From Bacillota bacterium (lineage in GTDB: Bacteria > Bacillota > Clostridia > Peptostreptococcales > Anaerovoracaceae): 15,986 bases of DNA. A model generated the notes under the pieces. The model was not told where the DNA came from and made no database searches. It saw nothing but the letters and a program-made list of their open reading frames with translations. Positions 1-6,237 of this stretch are shown one piece after another (positions within the stretch are counted from its first letter, which is position 1; each line of letters opens with the position of its first letter). Position numbers and translations under genes: made by a program. Location of the stretch: contig JAQSXD010000027.1 in the NCBI GenBank assembly GCA_029266295.1, positions 1-15,986 of the forward strand, written 5' to 3'.

Positions 1-135
1 AGGTATTGGTATTTTGATCCCATTGAAGATATCTCGATACGATTCAATATTAGTAACAGTAAAACAACATCAATGCTTTTCACGACGAGAAAAAAGCTTA
101 GAACTCATTTACAAAAGGAGGGCATCAATCTATGA
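1..135 (+). CDS. ECF-like RNA polymerase sigma factor, C-terminal end (5'-truncated by window)
   Basis: An open frame enters at base 1 and ends at TGA 133-135, giving 44 residues. They read like the last helices of sigma-70 region 4: an acidic 'DPIEDISIRF' stretch, then a recognition-helix-like 'SNSKTTSMLFTTRKKLRTHL' in which the S-x(n)-RxxL pattern matches how region 4.2 of small ECF factors ends. Region 4.2 would contact the -35 element of target promoters. Its stop overlaps the start codon of the next gene (ATGA, 132-135), and the ribosome binding site of that gene (AAAGGAGG, about 114-121) lies inside its last codons, so the two products are translationally coupled. Coupling to a membrane protein is the usual arrangement for an ECF sigma factor and its anti-sigma factor. 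Only the last quarter or so is visible, so the subfamily cannot be judged; another short helix-turn-helix regulator is possible. Confidence 0.75.
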   Translation, partial: RYWYFDPIEDISIRFNISNSKTTSMLFTTRKKLRTHLQKEGINL

Positions 136-1520
136 ACGTAAAGTATTTTGCTGAAAAGCTTGGTCATATAGACGATGATTTGGTTGAAGAAGCGGCAACC
201 GCCAGCGCTGGGGTTAAAGGAATCCGACTATCAAGAAGACACTTTGCAGCTCTCGTGGCGGCAGCAATTCTCATATTGGCATCATTCACCACTGCATTGG
301 CAGTCAATGATGATTTTCGGGCTGCGGTCATTTCCTTTTTTAACATCGGAAATGCCGAAACGATACCGCAGAGCGACAACACATCCGAGACCGATAAAAT
401 TCATATCGATTCAACTTCGAACGTTGATGGGCTTGTGAACATTAATTATCTAAAGCTTGATGAAAGCTATGAGTACAATGATAGCGTCATTTTTACCTAT
501 AGCAAATCCGGTGACTTTTCCAACGGAGCTTACTATCGGGTAGTGGATGATCAATTAATTCCTACAGCAACAAAAAGGGTGGAAACCACCTTTGATTTCC
601 GCGAGTATTCGTGGTCTGTGCGTTTTGATTACACAATCATCGACGGGAAACTATATACACATAATATTCCTGACTCACAGCTTCCTGAAATCGCAGACAG
701 CGAAGCCGTTTCATGCTATGCCTCTGCCATGAAGGGAGAAAACACTCAAAAAGTGCTGCTCCGACTGCCGTTCCCCCATGCCAGCCTTTTGGACTATAGT
801 GAGTACTATGTAATCTTTGATATCAAAACCGGTGAAATCACCGACTTTTTGAAAGGAAGCAGGCTCGATCGGCTGACAGATTTCACTCATGAGATTGATT
901 TTAATGATGACTTTACGCGCGCTATAGTCACCACATACAACAGTGCCACTTACAATGGATATCAAGAGACTTATTACTGTGATATCCCCGGGAAAAACCT
1001 CGTTCCGCTCAAGAAAGTTACGGGGCAGGACGTTGCTGCAGATGAAGAGATAGAATGCTGGTTTTTGGATAATGATACACTGTTCTTTTATACAGCGCAA
1101 AGTACAGACGGGCAGCGGATTAACCTGAAAACTGATCAAAAGGCAACATCATTTACGGGGCTAAGACCATATAACGACGCAGATGGAGGGCTGCAGTTCC
1201 TCGGAGGCAGATATGCGCTTAATATTACTTACGATAGAAAAGTGAGCTTGCTGGACCTCCTGAAGGGTACTCAGACCCCAATCGACCGCTTTGCGTTTAC
1301 AACGCTCACCGGTGCAGTTATGAACGAAGATATGACCAAAATCTTTTTTATGATTTATAATGAGGATGATTTGCAAATCGGACATCTCGGGGTTTTGGAT
1401 ATCCAGAAATCAAGGCTCCTTCTGCTCGATCGCAAAGGTCAGGAGGTTCGATCCGAGTACGGCGTTGACTGGTTCGACAACGACCGGCATTTTAATGAAT
1501 GCTTCGGGAGATGGAATTGA
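132..1520 (+). CDS. Membrane-anchored anti-sigma-like protein with beta-propeller-like extracytoplasmic domain (C-terminus probably frameshifted)
   Basis: This 462-residue protein has a short cytoplasmic N-terminus (1-35, with 'IDDDLVEEA'), one transmembrane helix at about 37-58 and an extracytoplasmic region of about 400 residues. That region is rich in short beta repeats such as 'YYVIFDIKTGEITDF' and 'LGVLDIQKSRLLLLDRKG', which suggests a TolB/WD-like propeller. The start is fixed by AAAGGAGGG about 10 bases upstream and the ATGA overlap with the sigma factor. From this context I infer that it holds the sigma factor at the membrane and responds to an outside signal. There is no HxxxCxxC zinc anti-sigma motif, so sigma binding would use another N-terminal fold. 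The end looks abnormal: removing one base near 1488 joins 'DNDR' to a frame ending 'GDGIEKYLYLYEFKY' at TGA 1552-1554, a far more propeller-like last strand than the annotated 'HFNECFGRWN'. The membrane topology is firm; the anti-sigma role is inferred. Confidence 0.75.
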   Translation: MNVKYFAEKLGHIDDDLVEEAATASAGVKGIRLSRRHFAALVAAAILILASFTTALAVNDDFRAAVISFFNIGNAETIPQSDNTSETDKIHIDSTSNVDGLVNINYLKLDESYEYNDSVIFTYSKSGDFSNGAYYRVVDDQLIPTATKRVETTFDFREYSWSVRFDYTIIDGKLYTHNIPDSQLPEIADSEAVSCYASAMKGENTQKVLLRLPFPHASLLDYSEYYVIFDIKTGEITDFLKGSRLDRLTDFTHEIDFNDDFTRAIVTTYNSATYNGYQETYYCDIPGKNLVPLKKVTGQDVAADEEIECWFLDNDTLFFYTAQSTDGQRINLKTDQKATSFTGLRPYNDADGGLQFLGGRYALNITYDRKVSLLDLLKGTQTPIDRFAFTTLTGAVMNEDMTKIFFMIYNEDDLQIGHLGVLDIQKSRLLLLDRKGQEVRSEYGVDWFDNDRHFNECFGRWN

Positions 1521-1565
1521 AAAGTATCTGTATCTCTACGAATTCAAGTACTGAAATCTGTTTTT

Positions 1566-1955
1566 TCAGTTTCTCAGGATCTGACACGCAGCTCCAGTTC
1601 TTTGGTAATTAGTCCGGGAAGTTTTTAAGTCTGTATTCATTTCCGCTGTTTCAATTTTCTGTTGGGCGATAAAAGACGTAATCGTCTGTCCAGTTTCCGC
1701 GCGAAACAAGCTGGAAATGTATTTGGGTGTAAGATGAATCTCCCTGGCCAGCTATTTCCGTATTTGATTTGAGGCAGCGTTCTGTAGATGAATTCCAGCT
1801 TTTTCACATTGCCCTCTTTCACACAGTTCAAGACTGCAAGTTCGTGACGATACGGGGTATGAAATCTTAGATCCTATGGAAGAAAACTTCCCCTTAGTAA
1901 TAACAGGGCATCGAGACCATATACCATGGAGCATACCATAGAAGACATCCGCCAT
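1566..1955 (-). pseudogene. Decayed AraC-family transcriptional regulator
   Basis: On the minus strand, pieces of an AraC-type regulator can be read in more than one frame. An N-terminal piece (about 1935-1775) reads 'YGLDALLLL', a stop, then 'TPYRHELAVLNCVKEGNV', which resembles the linker of clostridial AraC regulators ('HEL.FLN.VKEGN'). After a frame change and an in-frame TAG (1757-1755), 'LAREIHLTPKYISSLFRAE' followed by 'TGQTITSFIAQQKIETAE' is a clear first helix-turn-helix of the AraC DNA-binding domain. The second helix-turn-helix is missing; the frame runs on as unrelated residues to TGA at 1568-1566. Roughly 100 residues that family members carry between these two pieces are also absent. 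No functional product is expected. It is a relic lying between the sigma/anti-sigma pair and the DUF1275 gene. The AraC assignment of the HTH part is fairly sure; the exact upstream boundary is not. Confidence 0.6.
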
Positions 1956-2008
1956 ACTGCAATCGGTAAGATTATGAATTGGAAACTGCAGAAAAAGGAG
2001 TGACCACT

Positions 2009-2061
2009 CATTTCTTGTTTCTTTTTCGTCTCATGTTTCCTTACCATTCCTTGTTTCTTTT
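2009..2061. repeat. Short direct repeat in a pyrimidine-rich spacer
   Basis: Two copies of CATTYCTTGTTTCTTTT lie at 2009-2025 and 2045-2061, matching at 16 of 17 positions and 36 bases apart. They sit in a strongly C/T-rich spacer just past the end of the DUF1275 gene. I see no terminator hairpin and no further gene between 1956 and 2071. Confidence 0.35.
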
Positions 2062-2071
2062 CATCCGTTTT

Positions 2072-2848
2072 TTATTTTTCATTCGTTATTTGGTTTTGTC
2101 CCTTCCTCTCCCTCATCCGCCAAACGCCTACTGCAAGCAACAGACAACTTCCCAATATCACCTGTCCTGTGAGTTGATTTGTAGACCAGGTACCAATTGC
2201 AATTCCGTCAGAGAGTTGATGCGTAGCCCATGCCCCCATGGCAGCGCCGGCAATGAAAAAGAGTATAATTCCGTAATAGTGCATCCATTTGGTTCTCATG
2301 GCTTTATCTCCCTTAAAAACATGATGATACAAGCATTGTGTACCATTCCTCAGGTTGCCGGTGCACATTGTTGAGACAAAGGCATTTCCGTTTACATATC
2401 GAAAGCTCCCCATTTGCAGCGCGCTAACAAAAGAGATGAGCGTGTTTGCGGGCGTATCCATGGAGCCGACAGGAAGAAAGGCCGCGATGATCAAGGCTGA
2501 AATTTCAATGAAAAGGACAATCTGCCTCCAGTCGGCTCTCTGAAATAGGCTCTCTTTATTCCGAATCAGCTCTGCCATCAAGATCCCTGCAGCAAACGCT
2601 ATAATTGGGATCAGGTAATTTACCGTCTCTGCGATCCTGCCTTCCATGATTTTGATCCCGAGCAGGACGATATTTCCCGTTTGTGCATTTGCAAAGACCT
2701 CGCCCCTGACAAGATAGGTATAGGCATCCATATAGCCGCCTGAGATCGCTAGAATCGCTGCCACATGGAATGACTCTGAAATATGCCTGCCCCGATTATC
2801 TCTTTTGATCCCTTTTGTTTTTTCTATAATTGTTTTCTGTTTTCTCAT
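2072..2848 (-). CDS. DUF1275 (YoaK-type) multispanning membrane protein
   Basis: A 258-residue integral membrane protein with about six hydrophobic segments (roughly 27-45, 55-68, 78-96, 109-127, 133-150, 191-208 and 228-243). It carries family hallmarks: 'SGGYMDAYTYL' (36-46), 'ANAQTGNIVLLG' (53-64) and the internal echo 'STMCTGNLRNG' (159-169). These are the paired TGN motifs of DUF1275 proteins (PF06912, B. subtilis YoaK-like). Biochemical function is unknown for the family; transport is often assumed. Length is a little above the usual 220-240 residues because of a basic N-terminal tail. The start has a GGGGAAA ribosome binding site a few bases upstream and follows the MocR-type regulator stop by 14 bases in the same direction, so the two are almost certainly co-transcribed. 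The regulator may therefore act on this gene as well as on the divergent yczE. Confidence 0.88.
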   Translation of the reverse strand: MRKQKTIIEKTKGIKRDNRGRHISESFHVAAILAISGGYMDAYTYLVRGEVFANAQTGNIVLLGIKIMEGRIAETVNYLIPIIAFAAGILMAELIRNKESLFQRADWRQIVLFIEISALIIAAFLPVGSMDTPANTLISFVSALQMGSFRYVNGNAFVSTMCTGNLRNGTQCLYHHVFKGDKAMRTKWMHYYGIILFFIAGAAMGAWATHQLSDGIAIGTWSTNQLTGQVILGSCLLLAVGVWRMRERKGQNQITNEK

Positions 2849-2863
2849 TTTATTTTCCCCACG

Positions 2864-4243
2864 CTACATGACCGGTGAAGTAAACAGCGGATTTTGATTT
2901 AAAATCCTTACCAACACGTTCAGTCCTTTTATCAGCTGCACATCATCCTTTACCGAGCCCAGCGAAATTCTCACAGCATTTGGCGGCTGCTGGCTGCCAA
3001 CATAAAACTTATATGCTGATATCACTCTTACTCGATTCACCAATGCTGTATTTTCAAAGTCGTCGCAGGACCATCCTTCTGGGAGGGTAAGCCATAAAAA
3101 CACACTGTTTTCAGCGGACTGAAAAGAAAAACCGTTCAGAGCATCTTTTGCCAGCTGAAGTCTCCGGGCGATTACCTGCCTTTTCTTTCTGATCATCTCT
3201 TCTGCTGTGCCGCTCTCAATGATCCGCGTAACAAGCTCAGCACTTATGGTTGGTGCCATCCATACTGTATTTGTGACAGTCTGCGTAAATTTGTGCAAGA
3301 ACCGCTTCGGGACAACAGCGAAAGCGATCCTTAGACCCGGGAAGAATACTTTTGAAATACCGCAGATAAAGATTCCATGATCCGGTACAAGGGCACTTAG
3401 TGCGGCCCGGTCTTTTAGGTTTGTAAAATTATAGATGTCATCTTCGATCAGAATCAGTCCATACCTCAGTATTATATCTGCGATGGCCTGCTTTCTCTCT
3501 GCTGACATCACTGTCGCAGTGGGATTTTGCATATTCGGCATCAGATAGATCCCTTTTATATGGTGTTTTTTGCACATGTTTTCGAGGCTTTCGGGAATCA
3601 TCCCCTCGGAATCCATAGCAATGGGTTCCAGTTTCATGTGGCTCTGCTGGGCTGCATTCTTAAATCCGGTGAAGGTAAGCACGTCTACCGCAATCCTGTC
3701 CCCCGGTTCAAAAAGTCCAAGGAGACAACAGTTCATCGCATGCATGGCTCCCGAACAGATTACAACCCTGTCGGGATCTGCCTCAAGACCATATTGCCGA
3801 ATCCACTCGGCCGCCGTCCCTCTATGTCTCGGAAGCCCCTGGCTCGGTACATAATCAAGCAAGGAGTCCAGTGCAGGATCATCCGCAACCGCTTTTAACA
3901 GCTTTGACGGATCGTAACCATTCACTTTTATGGAACCCACCAGACCAAGCTCGATGATTTCCTCATTATTTTTCAGAATTTCCGGCAAGGCACTGTTTTT
4001 TTTATCAGGATGCAGCACAAAGGTTCCGCTACCGGTGACACCTGAAATAAGCTCCCTCTTTTGCGCTTCATTATAAGCTCTCGAAATGGTGGTAAGATTC
4101 ACTCCGATTGTCTTGGCAAGGGATCTCTGTGGGGGCATTTTTTCATCTGGCTTAAGAAGTCCCAGATGGATGTCCCTTTCGATTGCGTCTGCAATTGCAA
4201 TATAAAGAACTTTATCTGTATCAATAATTTTCGGATTCCACAT
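2864..4243 (-). CDS. MocR-type transcriptional regulator (GntR winged helix fused to PLP aminotransferase fold), YczR-like
   Basis: This 459-residue protein is full length for a MocR regulator. Residues 10-77 are a GntR winged helix ('MPPQRSLAKTIGVNLTTISRAYNEA'-type helices, wing 'GVTGSGTFV'). Residues about 115-450 form a fold-type I aminotransferase domain with 'NMQNPTATVMS' (N240-P241), 'LIEDDIY' (D268/D269), the cofactor lysine K298 in 'GISKVFFPGLRIA' and R427 in 'VRISLG' for a carboxylate. All key PLP-binding residues are present, so it should bind PLP and probably sense a PLP-reactive or amino-acid-like ligand. In B. subtilis the MocR protein YcxD neighbours the membrane protein gene yczE, and this gene lies divergently from a yczE homologue, supporting a YczR-type assignment. 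The start has GGAGGG 7 bases upstream. It is co-directional with the DUF1275 gene. A true aminotransferase is unlikely given the N-terminal winged helix. Confidence 0.92.
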   Translation of the reverse strand: MWNPKIIDTDKVLYIAIADAIERDIHLGLLKPDEKMPPQRSLAKTIGVNLTTISRAYNEAQKRELISGVTGSGTFVLHPDKKNSALPEILKNNEEIIELGLVGSIKVNGYDPSKLLKAVADDPALDSLLDYVPSQGLPRHRGTAAEWIRQYGLEADPDRVVICSGAMHAMNCCLLGLFEPGDRIAVDVLTFTGFKNAAQQSHMKLEPIAMDSEGMIPESLENMCKKHHIKGIYLMPNMQNPTATVMSAERKQAIADIILRYGLILIEDDIYNFTNLKDRAALSALVPDHGIFICGISKVFFPGLRIAFAVVPKRFLHKFTQTVTNTVWMAPTISAELVTRIIESGTAEEMIRKKRQVIARRLQLAKDALNGFSFQSAENSVFLWLTLPEGWSCDDFENTALVNRVRVISAYKFYVGSQQPPNAVRISLGSVKDDVQLIKGLNVLVRILNQNPLFTSPVM

Positions 4244-4264
4244 GAGTCATCCCTCCAACATAAA

Positions 4265-4272
4265 TGTATGAC
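4265..4272 (-). promoter_or_regulatory. Possible third, inverted copy of the MocR operator core
   Basis: TGTATGAC on the plus strand reads GTCATACA on the minus strand, the core of the two direct repeats at 4377 and 4408. It lies 22 bases before the regulator's start codon, where binding could autoregulate the gene. An eight-base match could be chance. Confidence 0.3.
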
Positions 4273-4285
4273 AAACAATGTCCTA

Positions 4286-4313
4286 TTGACTTCCGTATCA
4301 ATATCGCTATAAT
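4286..4313 (+). promoter_or_regulatory. Candidate sigma-A-type promoter reading toward yczE
   Basis: TTGACT (4286-4291) and a perfect TATAAT (4308-4313) are 16 bases apart. Transcription would start near 4320 and give a leader of about 140 bases containing both operator-like repeats. A second box, TTGACA at 4363-4368, lies only 14 bases before TACAAT (4383-4388), too short for a normal promoter unless a bound activator helps. On the minus strand TTGCAT and TATTGA, 17 bases apart (about 4326 down to 4298), could drive the regulator. Confidence 0.4.
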
Positions 4314-4376
4314 TAGGTAAATGCAATGTTATTTATCAACTTATTAATACAATCCGGTTTATTTGACACTGAATTC

Positions 4377-4422
4377 AAGTCATACAATCACTATACATCA
4401 TCACTTTAAGCCATACAATATC
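4377..4422 (+). promoter_or_regulatory. Direct-repeat candidate operator of the MocR-type regulator
   Basis: AAGTCATACAAT (4377-4388) and AAGCCATACAAT (4408-4419) differ at one base and begin 31 bases apart, about three helical turns, so both face the same side of the DNA. MocR regulators are head-to-tail dimers that bind direct repeats at such spacing (for example GabR), and the repeats lie between the divergent mocR and yczE genes. Each repeat contains TACAAT, a -10-like box. Confidence 0.55.
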
Positions 4423-4463
4423 TTTTAGGTATTTTTGCATTAATTATAAGAGAGGATTTTATT

Positions 4464-5171
4464 ATGAAACAATTTTTTATCCGTCTGCTGCGACTGATCT
4501 TTGGACTTTTACTATATGCATTTGGAATTGTAGTCACACTAAATGCACATATTGGATATGCTCCCTGGGATGTTTTTCATGTGGGATTTGCGAAAACAGC
4601 AGGAATCAGCATCGGGACCGCTTCCATAATAGCGGGAGCAGTCATTGGAATTATTGCAGTACTGCTTGGAGAGAGGCTTGGACTTGGCACCATTTTGAAT
4701 ATGGTGCTGATTGGAATTTTTCTCGATCTGATTCTTCGTCTTTCTATCATACCTCAGGCCAGCAACTTTGTATTGGGAACCAGCATGCTGGTGATCGGCC
4801 TGTTTATCATTGCTCTCGCCTCCTATTTTTACATTGGATCGGCGTTTGGAGCAGGGCCGAGGGACAGTCTGATGGTTGCTCTGACTCGAAAGACGAAGCT
4901 GCCAGTGGGTGTTTGCCGCGGAACCATCGAACTTCTTGCCGTATTTGCCGGTTGGAGACTTGGCGGCATGGTTGGTTTTGGAACCATACTATCCGCTTTT
5001 GCCATTGGTTTTTGTGTCCAGACAACTTTTAAGCTTCTAAAATTCGATGCTGCTGAAATACAACACGAGACCTTTGTCCAGACATATAAACAATTTTTCA
5101 TCAAAGAGCACGAATTATCTGAGGCGGAGCGTAACAATGAGCCGTCAATCTGTGATCAAGCAAAACAATGA
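4464..5171 (+). CDS. yczE: YczE-like integral membrane protein (YitT/YczE superfamily)
   Basis: This 235-residue protein has five or six hydrophobic helices (about 9-28, 50-68, 76-93, 103-125, 150-168, 170-188) and a hydrophilic C-terminal tail from about 195. Family motifs are 'NAHIGYAPWDVFHVG' (27-41) and 'GSAFGAGPRDSLMVAL' (125-140), the two related half-motifs typical of YczE proteins. The function is unproven in the family; B. subtilis yczE lies beside sfp and the MocR gene ycxD. It is preceded by AGAGAGGA about 7 bases from the ATG and is divergent from the MocR-type gene, its likely regulator. The end is odd: a 31-base tandem duplication (5135-5196) spans the stop. Because 31 is not a multiple of three, the second copy is read in a different frame and yields the present TGA; without the duplication the tail would read '...NNEQTICGQAKKEPTS' and stop in the terminator loop. 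Confidence 0.9.
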   Translation: MKQFFIRLLRLIFGLLLYAFGIVVTLNAHIGYAPWDVFHVGFAKTAGISIGTASIIAGAVIGIIAVLLGERLGLGTILNMVLIGIFLDLILRLSIIPQASNFVLGTSMLVIGLFIIALASYFYIGSAFGAGPRDSLMVALTRKTKLPVGVCRGTIELLAVFAGWRLGGMVGFGTILSAFAIGFCVQTTFKLLKFDAAEIQHETFVQTYKQFFIKEHELSEAERNNEPSICDQAKQ

Positions 5172-5196
5172 GCAGACGATCTGTGGCCAAGCAAAA
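5135..5196 (+). repeat. 31-base imperfect tandem duplication across the yczE stop codon
   Basis: Copy 1 (5135-5165) and copy 2 (5166-5196) are directly adjacent and identical at 26 of 31 positions; both start CAATGAGC and end CCAAGCAAAA or TCAAGCAAAA. The yczE stop (5169-5171) lies in copy 2. The five mismatches show the duplication is not recent. Confidence 0.8.
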
Positions 5197-5222
5197 AAAG
5201 AGCCTACTAGCTGAGGCTCTTT
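5197..5222 (-). terminator. Bidirectional rho-independent terminator between yczE and the carboxypeptidase gene
   Basis: AAAGAGCCT (5197-5205) pairs with AGGCTCTTT (5214-5222) around an 8-base loop. On the minus strand the stem runs into seven T residues (complement of 5193-5199), a good terminator for the carboxypeptidase gene ending at 5242. On the plus strand it lies 26 bases past the yczE stop, but the T run is only three bases. Confidence 0.8.
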
Positions 5223-5241
5223 CGCAATAGTATTTTATTTC

Positions 5242-6060
5242 TCAAATCCCGCCTGCAATGTTACTGCTGATTTCATCCAGATATTCCTCCAGACATTTGT
5301 CCTCTTTCATGATTGCCGCAGCTGCTTCTTTTCCCACATACCTGTAATGCCATGGCTCATAGCCAATGCCTGTGATCTCTGATTTCTCTGACGGATACCT
5401 CAGAATGAAACCATATTTGTGACAATTCTCCATAAGCCAGCGCTGTTCCGCAGTACGCTCCTGTTTTTTATCCAGCACCTGATAACTTTTGGCTACGATA
5501 TCAACTGCCAACCCGATTTGGTGTTCGCTTGTACCCGGTACCGCAACCCACTTCCCCGCTTCTGCTGCAGCATCCGCTTCTGAATATCCCTGTTTCCTGT
5601 ATTTGTTTACCTGATTGTTATAAAGCGTTGTCTGCTTCTCATTGGTACGATAGGAAGAACAGATATAGGGAGATAGGCCCGTTGCACGAGCATCATCCAT
5701 CATCGCTTGTAGAGCTGGATACGCCCTTTCATCAATAGCCTGTCCGTTTTTCAGTTGAACCAATTTAACCGGATAATTCTCCTTTACCGGATGTGTCTTA
5801 TTAACCAGTATTAGATTCCAGCCATCTGTACTTTCTGTTTCCGTTGTCTGAGCAAGATTGATTTGCCCGGACGTTACCACAGTCTGGTTGGTTTTCACAG
5901 CAATTCGCTGATTGTCTATTGATTCTGCCAATGCCCTTCCACTCAAAAATGCTGTAACGCACATTACAATAATGATAATACCCAGGGAAGTTTTCTTCCA
6001 CTGCTTGTTTTTCCTAATTCTGCAACCTCTGCCTTGCCATCTTGATTCCCTTTGTCTCAT
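5242..6060 (-). CDS. VanY/DacB-type zinc D-alanyl-D-alanine carboxypeptidase (M15B), membrane-anchored
   Basis: The 272-residue product should trim the terminal D-Ala from peptidoglycan stem peptides outside the membrane. A basic N-terminus is followed by one hydrophobic segment at about 25-42, an uncleaved anchor or signal peptide, and a linker. The M15B catalytic domain (about 85-255) shows 'SSYRT' (R138), 'TSEHQIGLAVDIV' with zinc ligands H180 and D187, and 'GYEPWHYRYVG' with the general base E235 and third zinc ligand H238. All active-site residues are present. The start chosen is ATG 6060: AAAGGAGG lies at 6078-6071, 10 bases upstream. An ATG at 6087 gives nine extra residues but would place this ribosome binding site inside the coding region. 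It lies downstream of a two-component operon, echoing van-type regulation, but a strong terminator separates them. It has its own terminator at 5222-5197. Confidence 0.92.
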   Translation of the reverse strand: MRQRESRWQGRGCRIRKNKQWKKTSLGIIIIVMCVTAFLSGRALAESIDNQRIAVKTNQTVVTSGQINLAQTTETESTDGWNLILVNKTHPVKENYPVKLVQLKNGQAIDERAYPALQAMMDDARATGLSPYICSSYRTNEKQTTLYNNQVNKYRKQGYSEADAAAEAGKWVAVPGTSEHQIGLAVDIVAKSYQVLDKKQERTAEQRWLMENCHKYGFILRYPSEKSEITGIGYEPWHYRYVGKEAAAAIMKEDKCLEEYLDEISSNIAGGI

Positions 6061-6112
6061 TTTGCGGTGTCCTCCTTTGTACAGCAAAGAGTACGCCCCT
6101 CTGCTCTCCCCA

Positions 6113-6151
6113 TTTTTAATGGTAGAAAACGATCGTTTCTACCATTAAAAA
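6113..6151. promoter_or_regulatory. 39-bp perfect-arm palindrome upstream of the carboxypeptidase gene
   Basis: Arms TTTTTAATGGTAGAAA (6113-6128) and TTTCTACCATTAAAAA (6136-6151) are perfect complements around ACGATCG. It lies about 50 bases upstream of the carboxypeptidase start. Neither strand shows a proper T run after the stem, so an operator or mRNA-leader hairpin is more likely than a terminator. The right arm supplies the T run of the adjoining terminator. Confidence 0.6.
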
Positions 6152-6189
6152 AACAACCCTTTTGTAACTACATGTTATAAAAGGGTTGT
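6147..6189 (-). terminator. Rho-independent terminator of the two-component operon
   Basis: On the minus strand, ACAACCCTTTTATAAC (6189-6174) pairs with GTTACAAAAGGGTTGT (6168-6153) around a five-base loop, with one non-Watson-Crick pair, followed by seven T residues (complement of 6147-6153). It lies 49 bases past the stop of the last operon gene and ends transcription before the carboxypeptidase gene. Confidence 0.85.
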
Positions 6190-6237
6190 ATCAGAGATAG
6201 CACAAAATCCCATCGTATTTGCATCATGATAAATTTT

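Noticed and set aside
711..1385. Minus-strand open frames across the anti-sigma-like gene
   Set aside because: They lie opposite a coding region with clear protein features, have no ribosome binding site and no recognisable domains.
1550..1570. ACTGAAA/TTTCAGT as a terminator for the anti-sigma-like gene
   Set aside because: The stem is only seven AT-rich pairs and no T run follows; too weak to call.
1979..2374. 131-residue plus-strand frame with a hydrophobic start
   Set aside because: It overlaps the antisense of the DUF1275 gene; its hydrophobic start comes from the pyrimidine-rich spacer and not from a membrane protein.
4445..4450. TTATAA before yczE as a -10 element
   Set aside because: It touches the ribosome binding site, so a transcript starting from it would lack that site.
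6061..6087. Upstream ATG (6087) of the carboxypeptidase gene
   Set aside because: The strong AAAGGAGG lies inside the extension, so ATG 6060 is preferred.
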